Assembly (NCBI GenBank): GCA_018266965.1 | Contig: JAFDZJ010000061.1 | Coordinates: 1 to 12,766, forward strand | Direction of reading: 5' to 3' | Length of the DNA stretch: 12,766 nt | Source of the DNA: Bacteroidota bacterium | GTDB taxonomy: Bacteria; Bacteroidota; Bacteroidia; Flavobacteriales; Weeksellaceae | Shown here: positions 6,778-12,766 of the stretch, in pieces | Numbering within the stretch: position 1 is the stretch's first letter | How the letters are laid out: each line of letters starts with the position of its first letter | The notes under the pieces: generated by a model | Seen by the model: only the letters and a program-made list of their open reading frames with translations | Databases searched by the model: none | Told to the model about the DNA's origin: nothing | Made by a program: the position numbers and the translations under genes

Positions 6778-8458
6778 CAATATATCAATTAGGACTATAA
6801 ACGATTTGCTGAAAAACAACTTTTTTATACCATCCTATCAAAGAGGTTATCGTTGGACAGAACAACAAGTGACAGAATTATTGAATGACATCAATGAATT
6901 TTCTCCAAAGGAAATTGAAAATTCAAATGAAAAAACATGGTATTGCTTACAGCCGATTGTGGTAAAGAAAAAAGATGATAATGAGTGGGACGTAATTGAT
7001 GGACAACAAAGGCTCACGACAACTTTTTTAATCTTACATCATTTAAATCAAGGCTATGTTGAAAACCGTAGAAAGAAATTATTTGGCTTAAAATATGAAA
7101 CAAGAGAAAATTCAGCCGACTATTTAGAAAAAGAATTAAACGGAGAAACGATAAACGACACGAACATTGATTATTATTTTATTTCTTCTGCTTACAAAAC
7201 AATTTGTGATTGGTTCAAAAACAAAGGAGAGCAATTTGATGTAAATACATTTGAATCAAAATTCAACTTTTCTACAAAAGTTATTTGGTATGAAACTTCG
7301 GCAAAAGATGATTCTATTGATATTTTCACGAGGATAAATAGCGGTAAAATTCCACTAACAAATGCTGAATTGATTAAAGCTTTGTTTTTAAATAGTTCAA
7401 ATTTCGCAAAAGCAGACAGCGAAAAACTACGTTTGAAACAATTAGAAATTGCTTCAGAATGGGACAGAATTGAATATGCCTTACAAGACGATTCTTTTTG
7501 GTATTTCATCAACAAAAATGAAAATACCTTGGCAACGAGAATAGAGTTTATTTTTAATTTAATGTCAGACAAGCCAAGTGATGACAAGTATTCCACTTTC
7601 CATTTCTTTAATGAAAAATTTAAAACCAAATCAGAAAAAGAAATAAACGACAATTGGCAGGAAATTAAAAAGTATTTCCAAACTCTTGAAGAGTGGTATA
7701 ATGACAGAGAATTATATCACAAAATTGGTTATCTAATTGCGATTGGAACAAACATCAAAAACATTCTTAAAGAGAAAAAAGAAAAATCAAAAACGAAGTT
7801 TTCATATTGGATAGACCAAGAAATAGAATCCAAATTTAAAAATGTGAATTTGGAAGAAGTCGAATATAACGGAAAATATGTTCGTGAAATTTTATTGCTT
7901 CACAACATACAAACTATGCTCAACAACGAAAACGAAACTAATCGTTTCCCTTTTGACCGTTACAAAAAAGAATCTTGGGACGTTGAACACATTCACGCTA
8001 TCGCAACAGAAGTTAATGTGAAAATAGAAAATCAAATTGATTGGCTAAAAAACAACTTCATTAAAACAGACAATCATCACAACGAGGAGTTAAATAATCG
8101 AATTGAATTCATAAAATCAGGCAACACAATTGATGAAAATGAATTTGAAGACATTGTTGACTATGTATTGGGCGAAGAAGATAATAGCTTACGAAACCTG
8201 TGTTTATTAGATAGTGGAACTAATCGTTCTTACAAAAACGATTCTTTCAAAGAAAAAAGAAAGAAAATAATTGAAAGAGAAATTGAAGGAACTTTTATTC
8301 CCATTTGCACAAAAAATGTTTTTATGAAATATTATTCAGCAAACGTGAAAGACATTGAAGTTTGGAATGAAAACGATAGAACTTCATATTTTGAAAAAAT
8401 ACAAAAAGTAATAAATCAGTATTTACCTCAAATGACATTGGCAGAAAATGAGCAATAA
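6761..8458 (+). CDS. DUF262-DUF1524 (GmrSD-like) restriction protein
   Basis: This 565-aa protein has the domain order of fused GmrS-GmrD type IV restriction enzymes. The DUF262 part shows IPSYQRGYRW (residues 23-32), the nucleotide-binding DGQQRLTT (80-87) and the NSGKIPLT motif (193-200). The DUF1524 part has a His-Me/HNH-like site, WDVEHIHA (406-413, with H410 and H412), and the later NLCLLD...N...KR block (479-500) typical of that domain. GmrSD uses nucleotide hydrolysis to cleave phage DNA carrying modified cytosine. Relatives such as BrxU and SspE share the DGQQR motif and act in other defence contexts. The substrate here is unknown. AAGGA at 6751-6755 is 5 nt before ATG 6761, which favours that start over ATG 6767. 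It overlaps the exonuclease gene by 17 nt and the next gene by 11 nt. Confidence 0.92.
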   Translation: MNMEHNNISIRTINDLLKNNFFIPSYQRGYRWTEQQVTELLNDINEFSPKEIENSNEKTWYCLQPIVVKKKDDNEWDVIDGQQRLTTTFLILHHLNQGYVENRRKKLFGLKYETRENSADYLEKELNGETINDTNIDYYFISSAYKTICDWFKNKGEQFDVNTFESKFNFSTKVIWYETSAKDDSIDIFTRINSGKIPLTNAELIKALFLNSSNFAKADSEKLRLKQLEIASEWDRIEYALQDDSFWYFINKNENTLATRIEFIFNLMSDKPSDDKYSTFHFFNEKFKTKSEKEINDNWQEIKKYFQTLEEWYNDRELYHKIGYLIAIGTNIKNILKEKKEKSKTKFSYWIDQEIESKFKNVNLEEVEYNGKYVREILLLHNIQTMLNNENETNRFPFDRYKKESWDVEHIHAIATEVNVKIENQIDWLKNNFIKTDNHHNEELNNRIEFIKSGNTIDENEFEDIVDYVLGEEDNSLRNLCLLDSGTNRSYKNDSFKEKRKKIIEREIEGTFIPICTKNVFMKYYSANVKDIEVWNENDRTSYFEKIQKVINQYLPQMTLAENEQ

Positions 8459-10643
8459 TCCGACATCAAAAAAATTAAATTTTCTGCAATTGGTTTCTAA
8501 CGAAGAAGCTATTTATGAAAATGAAACATGGCAACCGCTGAGTAAAATTGAAATTCCAATTATACAACGAGATTACGCTCAGGGTAGAGAAGGAAAAGAA
8601 GAACTAAGAGAAAACTTCTTAAAGTTTTTACTTGAAGCAGTTAATGGAACACCAAAGGAATTGGATTTTGTTTATGGTAGCGTAAGAAATAAAATTTTAC
8701 AACCGCTTGACGGACAACAAAGATTAACAACATTGTTTTTGTTGCATTGGTTTGTTGCAGTTAAAGAAAACAAGTTAAATGATGAATTAAAAAATCTTTT
8801 GACAAAATTCACTTACGAAACACGAACAAGTTCACGAGAATTTTGTATTGACTTAATCAATAAAGGAATTATTTACAATCCCGAACAAAATATTTCTACA
8901 CTTATCATTGATAGCTCTTGGTTTTTTCTTTCGTGGAAAAGAGACCAGACAATAAAATCAATGCTGACAATGTTAGATGACATTCAGCAAACATTTAAAG
9001 ATGAAACGGAAGTTTGGGACAAACTAAACAACATTAGTTTTCATTACATAGAGTTGCAAAACTTTGGACTTTCAGATGATTTGTATATCAAAATGAATGC
9101 AAGAGGTAAACCTCTTACTGATTTTGAAAATTTTAAAGCAAAGTTTGAACAACATATAAACAAAGAGGGTTGGGAAAGCAATGCAGAAGCAACCGAAACA
9201 TTTTCACATCAAATTGATACACTTTGGACAGATTTATTTTGGAATTATCGTGATAAAACCGAAAATGTTTTTGACGAACAGCTTTTGAATTTTTTCAGAA
9301 CAATGGCTGTAATAAATTACACACTAAAAGCTCCAAAAGACGATAAATTCAGACGGATGATTGATTTATTGAGAGGTGGTCAAAAAGTTTCATTCAATCA
9401 ATATTTGGACTTAGGCTGTTTTGATGAGGATTATTTTAAAACGCTGAAATTAGTTTTAAATAAAATATCTGATAAAAGCGGATTGAAAACATTTCTTTCT
9501 GACACGACTTATGCAGATGAAAGAGACATATTCACTGGTGCAATTAAAAACAATTTAGGCTATGCAGAACTATTGAAATTATTTGCTTTATACCAATATT
9601 TAGCTTGTGAAAATGATATTGATAAAGTGAATCTGCAAAATTGGTTGAGAATAGTCCGAAATCTTGTTGAAGCACATAGATTGTATTATGACAATGCAAA
9701 TACATTTGCAGATTCAATATTGTTTTTATCAAAGCTCATTCCATATAGAAATAGAATAGTTGAATATTTTAAAGATTCCGTAAACCCAGAAGATAAAGGC
9801 TTTCCAAAATTCATAATTGAAGAAGAAAAGACAAAAGCGAATCTTATTTTACAAAATGATGATTGGAAAAATGCAATTATTGAAATTGAAAATCACGGTT
9901 ATTTCAACGGACAAATCGGCTTTATTTTAGATTGGTGTAAAGACGAAAACGGAATATACAATATTGATAAATTCAAAGAATACACAGAAAAAGCAAAAGC
10001 CGTATTTAGTAATGACGGATTGAAAAACTTTGACAATTTTCTTTTTGAAAGAGCCTTGTTAGCAACTGGAGATTATTTGTTGAGTATTGGTAGAAATTAT
10101 AGTTTTCTAATCAGCAAAGGACGTAATGAACGTGATATTAGTTGGAAAAGGTTATTAAGAGATGATAACAAACAACGCAAAGTTTTGAAATCATTATTTG
10201 ATAATATCAATCCAACGACTTTGTTTCAAGATTTAGAAAAAATCATTGCAGATTTTTCAGACAAAAATGATTGGCGTTATTATTTCGTTAAACAGTTTGA
10301 AATGATTGACAATTGCGGAAGTCAAAAACTTGCACGCTTTAATGACAACAATGAATTTGATATTCTTTTATTAGGTTCAACAATGACAAGCGGTTTTCAT
10401 AAGGAGTATTATTCTTATTCTCTTTTCGTAGAATTGAAAGAAAAACTTTCATTAGACGAGAGCTCATACAAAGACCAAAAATCGGTTGATTATTGGAAAT
10501 ACTTTGAATTAAACGGACAGCAAATCGCATTTGACTGTAAAACAGGAAAATTCATTTGGACAATAAACAACGATTGGGACAATAAACAAGAATATGATGA
10601 TAGAGAAAAAGTAATATTAGAACTCACTGGAGAAAGCTACTAA
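8448..10643 (+). CDS. Second DUF262 protein, no nuclease motif seen
   Basis: This 731-aa protein opens with a DUF262 domain: IPIIQRDYAQGR (residues 36-47), DGQQRLTTLF (88-97), then MNARGKPLTDFE (216-227), which corresponds to NSGKIPLT in the preceding protein. Unlike its neighbour it shows no DUF1524-type H-x-H site or N/KR block. The remaining 400 or so residues are helical, polar and unrecognised, ending in a tryptophan-rich segment (DYWKYFEL, FIWTINNDW). It is probably a nucleotide-binding regulatory or recognition partner rather than the cutter. The ATG at 8448 lies inside the last codons of the upstream gene (11-nt overlap) and the stop overlaps the next start as TAATG. A diverged, unrecognised nuclease at the C-terminus remains possible. 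Confidence 0.85.
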   Translation: MSNNPTSKKLNFLQLVSNEEAIYENETWQPLSKIEIPIIQRDYAQGREGKEELRENFLKFLLEAVNGTPKELDFVYGSVRNKILQPLDGQQRLTTLFLLHWFVAVKENKLNDELKNLLTKFTYETRTSSREFCIDLINKGIIYNPEQNISTLIIDSSWFFLSWKRDQTIKSMLTMLDDIQQTFKDETEVWDKLNNISFHYIELQNFGLSDDLYIKMNARGKPLTDFENFKAKFEQHINKEGWESNAEATETFSHQIDTLWTDLFWNYRDKTENVFDEQLLNFFRTMAVINYTLKAPKDDKFRRMIDLLRGGQKVSFNQYLDLGCFDEDYFKTLKLVLNKISDKSGLKTFLSDTTYADERDIFTGAIKNNLGYAELLKLFALYQYLACENDIDKVNLQNWLRIVRNLVEAHRLYYDNANTFADSILFLSKLIPYRNRIVEYFKDSVNPEDKGFPKFIIEEEKTKANLILQNDDWKNAIIEIENHGYFNGQIGFILDWCKDENGIYNIDKFKEYTEKAKAVFSNDGLKNFDNFLFERALLATGDYLLSIGRNYSFLISKGRNERDISWKRLLRDDNKQRKVLKSLFDNINPTTLFQDLEKIIADFSDKNDWRYYFVKQFEMIDNCGSQKLARFNDNNEFDILLLGSTMTSGFHKEYYSYSLFVELKEKLSLDESSYKDQKSVDYWKYFELNGQQIAFDCKTGKFIWTINNDWDNKQEYDDREKVILELTGESY

Positions 10644-11560
10644 TGTCAAAAAGAGGCTACATATCAAGATACTTGCTAATTCTCAAAAAGTTGAAGGTAA
10701 AACCTTACTCAACTTATGAGGAATTACAGAGCTATATAGAAAATCAGTTTGATTATCTGCAAATGCAAGACGATAATTTGCAAATAGGTTTTTCAAAACG
10801 AACCTTGCAACGTGATATAAAGGAGATCAGAAATGTTTTTGGAATTGACATAGAGTATTCAAAATTTCAAAAGGGCTATTTCATCAGCCAAAATGAAAAT
10901 GAAAACATGAATTTTCAAAGAATGATGGAGGCATTTGATATGTTTAATTCTCTTAATCTTGCACAAGACTTAACACCTTTTATTCATTTGGAAAAACGCA
11001 GACCGCAAGGAACAGAGAATTTATATGGTTTGCTTCATGCCATTAAAAACAGACTTCAAATCAAATTCAATTATCAGAAATTTTGGGAAGAAGAATTAAG
11101 CCAGCGTTTTGTAGAGCCTTATGCCTTAAAGGAGTTTAAGAACCGTTGGTATATCATGGCAAAAGATAGTAAGGACAACAACATAAAGAGTTTTGCACTT
11201 GACCGTTTGACAAACCTTGAAATAACAAATCAAACATACCAGTATCCCGATAATTACAGCATTGAGCAAAGTTACCGCTACTGCTTTGGTATTATTAGCC
11301 CAAATGACGAAGAACCGCAAGACATCATTCTATCATTTGACCCATTTCAAGGTAAGTATATCAAGACACTTCCATTACACGACACTCAACAAGTATTGGT
11401 AGACAATGACGAAGAAATGAAAATTAAACTTAAACTTTGCCTGACACATGACCTTGTAATGGAACTACTATCTTTCGGTGACAACATGAAAGTTATTGAA
11501 CCTAAATCGTTGGCTGACCAAATTAAACAAGCACATGAAAAAGCGTATAGACAATATTAA
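10643..11560 (+). CDS. WYL-domain transcription regulator
   Basis: This 305-aa protein fits the HTH-WYL-WCX architecture. Residues 1-80 form a winged helix, with a likely recognition helix in SKRTLQRDIKEI (51-62) and a wing near KFQKGYFI. The WYL domain spans about 125-195, with the signature seen as the variant RWYIMAKD (168-175). A WCX-like C-terminal region runs from about 225 to the end. WYL proteins bind ligands, often nucleic acid, and several (BrxR of BREX, CapW of CBASS) repress defence operons. By context it probably controls this operon. It is unusual in being the last gene rather than divergent or first. It starts one base into the stop of the upstream gene (TAATG), so its level is tied to that of the DUF262 protein. 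Confidence 0.9.
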   Translation: MSKRGYISRYLLILKKLKVKPYSTYEELQSYIENQFDYLQMQDDNLQIGFSKRTLQRDIKEIRNVFGIDIEYSKFQKGYFISQNENENMNFQRMMEAFDMFNSLNLAQDLTPFIHLEKRRPQGTENLYGLLHAIKNRLQIKFNYQKFWEEELSQRFVEPYALKEFKNRWYIMAKDSKDNNIKSFALDRLTNLEITNQTYQYPDNYSIEQSYRYCFGIISPNDEEPQDIILSFDPFQGKYIKTLPLHDTQQVLVDNDEEMKIKLKLCLTHDLVMELLSFGDNMKVIEPKSLADQIKQAHEKAYRQY

Positions 11561-11580
11561 AAGCCATCGCACAGGTGTAA

Positions 11581-11654
11581 GCACATTTGCAAGCCACGCA
11601 AGCCCAAGCACAGACCAAAGCTTGCAAAAGAGCTTCCACCTTTCCCACGCAGAC
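11581..11654. repeat. M1-C hairpin repeat, covarying stem
   Basis: A diverged M1 element beginning 20 nt after the WYL stop codon. The stem is TTTGCAAGC (11586-11594) with GCTTGCAAA (11620-11628). Compared with copies A and B, the last base pair has switched from G:C to C:G, keeping complementarity. The flanks GCACATTTGCAAG and GCAAAAGAGC are retained, while the loop has drifted. Confidence 0.75.
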
Positions 11655-11783
11655 AAAATTGAAATAAAAAAAATCGCCTCCCCTTCTGAAAATAAAAAAT
11701 ACGCAACCGCACAACCCGACACGACAAAGACAGAGAAACGTAGTATTGATAATGGTTTGAAAGGACGGACGACAAGAACCACT

Positions 11784-11917
11784 GGCTATAACAGCGGTTT
11801 TGCAAAAAAGCGGGTTCAGTGGTTAATTGAACATTCTACCTCGCATCAACTTTTGTGGTATGTTGACAGTTTTGAGCTCCGAAATCCGCTTCTTCGCAAA
11901 GCCGCCAAACGTTGGCT
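11784..11917. repeat. attC-like inverted repeat, copy 2
   Basis: The left arm (11784-11814, starting GGCTATAACAGCGG) pairs imperfectly with the right arm (11886-11917, ending AAACGTTGGCT) across a 71-nt centre. As in the 4251-4450 element, an AAC box faces a GTT box, with inner pairing of the type TTTTGC and GCAAAG. The left arm also shares the pattern AYAACAGSGGKTTTGC with 4252-4267. The 134-nt length lies within the attC range, and a gene starts 40 nt downstream, as in a cassette. An additional 8-nt inverted repeat, AACCACTG (11778-11785) and CAGTGGTT (11817-11824), overlaps the left arm. I recall this stretch as a widespread Bacteroidota intergenic repeat, sometimes mistaken for a gene; that is unverified here. 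Confidence 0.5.
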
Positions 11918-11923
11918 GCAAGC

Positions 11924-11951
11924 TTGACAAAAACCTCAAACAGTTTAATAT
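11924..11951 (+). promoter_or_regulatory. Promoter-like TTGACA-N16-TAATAT
   Basis: TTGACA (11924-11929) and TAATAT (11946-11951) are 16 nt apart, close to a sigma-70 consensus. Transcription would start at about the ATG (11958), giving a leaderless or nearly leaderless message. Bacteroidota normally use a different consensus, so the match may be chance in A+T-rich DNA. Its place between the attC-like element and the gene makes it worth noting. Confidence 0.35.
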
Positions 11952-11957
11952 CTAACA

Positions 11958-12668
11958 ATGGCACCAAAAAGTTTGACAATAGATAATCCATCTTATCGTT
12001 CTGGTGGTTGGACTGCTGTTGCTAGCGGTATTATAGGGATTTTTGTAGTTGTTTTCTTAATAGCTTATTTGGCTTTTCGCAACGAAAATTTAAGTCAAGG
12101 TTTATTATTTCAGAGGTTACATGATGGTGGATTAGTTCTTCAATTTTTGCTTTTCATTCCTGTGACTATATCCTTTTATAAACTTTTTCTGCAGAGAAAT
12201 TTTCCTATAAATCGCTTTCCTTTGAAAGCAGGAATTATAATAATAGTATTGACAGCATTTTTTGCTTTACTAATATTCCCTAAAATACTTTCAGACGGTT
12301 TTTACACTTTTCCTCAAGGAATATTTGGAGTTTGGCTTATTGTTGCCAACCGAAAGTTAGGCGGAATTTTTTCTCGTGGACTTAGATGGTTTGGAATGGT
12401 TGTAGGTTTTGGACTTATGCTCGTAGGACTGTTTTTTGTTTTGTATGCGACTTTTGTGAGTACAATTCAACTTCGTATTCCTGCTGCACCTCTCGAGGAA
12501 GTAATAAATGTTCCAGTAACTAAAGCAAATTTGTTTCTACACTATTTTATTGACATTGGCTCGTTATTGGGGGTGTTAACTTTTCCATTTTGGACGATAT
12601 TAATTGGGTACAGGTTATTAAGACAAAAGCCTGCAGCCAACATTGGTATTGCCAATAGTGGGGCTTGA
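11958..12668 (+). CDS. Six-helix integral membrane protein, function unknown
   Basis: This 236-aa protein is mostly hydrophobic, with six likely membrane helices at about residues 19-40, 57-79, 89-111, 115-130, 143-168 and 195-221. A loop of about 26 residues before the last helix is the largest soluble segment. No catalytic or transport motif is visible. It resembles the general pattern of DUF4386-type membrane proteins, a weak impression only. The last dozen residues (PAANIGIANSGA) look like read-through into the following repeat-like DNA. It has no Shine-Dalgarno and follows an attC-like element by 40 nt, so it could be a single-gene cassette. No link to the defence operon is evident beyond proximity. 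Confidence 0.78.
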   Translation: MAPKSLTIDNPSYRSGGWTAVASGIIGIFVVVFLIAYLAFRNENLSQGLLFQRLHDGGLVLQFLLFIPVTISFYKLFLQRNFPINRFPLKAGIIIIVLTAFFALLIFPKILSDGFYTFPQGIFGVWLIVANRKLGGIFSRGLRWFGMVVGFGLMLVGLFFVLYATFVSTIQLRIPAAPLEEVINVPVTKANLFLHYFIDIGSLLGVLTFPFWTILIGYRLLRQKPAANIGIANSGA

Positions 12669-12766
12669 CATTAGAGCAATCAGCAGCGGTAATTCTGTTG
12701 TACTGCGGTTCGGGGCTCGACGAATAAAGCCCAACTTTTGTTCTTAATATTTAACTTTATCAAAAA
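12669..12766. other. Tail after the membrane-protein gene
   Basis: I see no gene. It includes GTAATTCTGTTGTACT (12690-12705), related to the tandem pair at 4306-4354, and GGGGCTCGAC (12712-12721), a near-copy of GGGGCTTGAC at 12660-12669. CTGTTGTAC is the reverse complement of the GTACAACAG left-arm motif at 4251, so this may be the edge of a further attC-like element cut by the window end. Confidence 0.45.
12712..12732 (+). terminator. Weak terminator-like hairpin
   Basis: GGGCT (12713-12717) pairs with AGCCC (12728-12732) around a 10-nt loop and is followed by AACTTTTGTTCTT. The stem is only 5 bp and the T-run is interrupted, so termination for the membrane-protein gene is possible but weakly supported. 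Confidence 0.3.

Larger units (their letters stand above)
11561..11957. other. 397-nt structured non-coding gap
   Basis: This stretch carries M1-C, then an A-rich linker (about 11655-11700), then an attC-like inverted repeat and a promoter-like sequence. A 143-codon frame (11496-11927) runs across it, but it overlaps the WYL gene and is made of repeat sequence, so I do not call it a gene. Confidence 0.7.

Noticed and set aside
7192..7653. 153-codon open frame on the - strand
   Set aside because: It lies wholly within the DUF262-DUF1524 gene, which has clear motifs on the + strand; the reverse frame is a shadow with no recognisable domain.
51..11654. CRISPR array
   Set aside because: The repeats are few, long, far apart and separated by whole genes, with no regular spacers and no cas genes.
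1..12766. Insertion sequence or transposon
   Set aside because: No transposase or recombinase gene is visible, and the flanking repeats are direct copies of structured elements rather than terminal inverted repeats with target duplications.
1..12766. tRNA or rRNA genes
   Set aside because: No cloverleaf with a GTTC-type T-loop and CCA-compatible acceptor, and no rRNA-like conserved blocks, were found in the gaps.

Overview
The window looks like a piece of a Bacteroidota (Bacteroidetes) chromosome or genomic island. The genes are A+T-rich, most starts lack a clear Shine-Dalgarno and have A-rich leaders instead, and one start is preceded by a TAnnTTTG-type -7 box. The gene families are common in that phylum. 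This is an inference from composition and family knowledge; no taxonomic marker gene is present. Every confidently called gene is on the + strand.

Layout. (1) 1-306 is a C- and A-rich non-coding stretch with a structured repeat (M1-A). (2) 307-4098 is a single-chain type IIG-like restriction-modification enzyme. (3) 4099-4809 is a non-coding stretch with a second M1 hairpin, a long inverted repeat with attC-like architecture, and a further M1-like hairpin. (4) 4810-11560 is a compact six-gene run: AAA+ ATPase, 99-aa internally repeated protein, DEDDh exonuclease, DUF262-DUF1524 (GmrSD-like) protein, a second DUF262 protein without a visible nuclease motif, and a WYL-domain regulator. The last five overlap each other by 1 to 17 nt, which points to one translationally coupled operon. 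(5) 11561-11957 is a non-coding stretch with a fourth M1 hairpin and a second attC-like inverted repeat, ending in a promoter-like sequence. (6) 11958-12668 is a six-helix membrane protein of unknown function. (7) 12669-12766 is a short tail with a weak hairpin.

How it may work together. The type IIG enzyme and the GmrSD-like operon both look like anti-phage functions: one marks and cuts DNA by sequence, the other resembles modification-dependent (type IV) restriction. The operon adds an exonuclease, an AAA+ ATPase, a paired DUF262 protein and a WYL regulator. I do not recognise this exact combination as a named system, so it is the best candidate here for an undescribed defence system.

The other notable signal is in the gaps. 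Four M1 elements share flanks and loop, but their stems differ by compensatory changes. Two larger inverted repeats have the R''-L''...L'-R' layout of integron attC sites. The gene blocks therefore look like exchangeable cassettes. No integrase lies in the window, so the mechanism is unproven.
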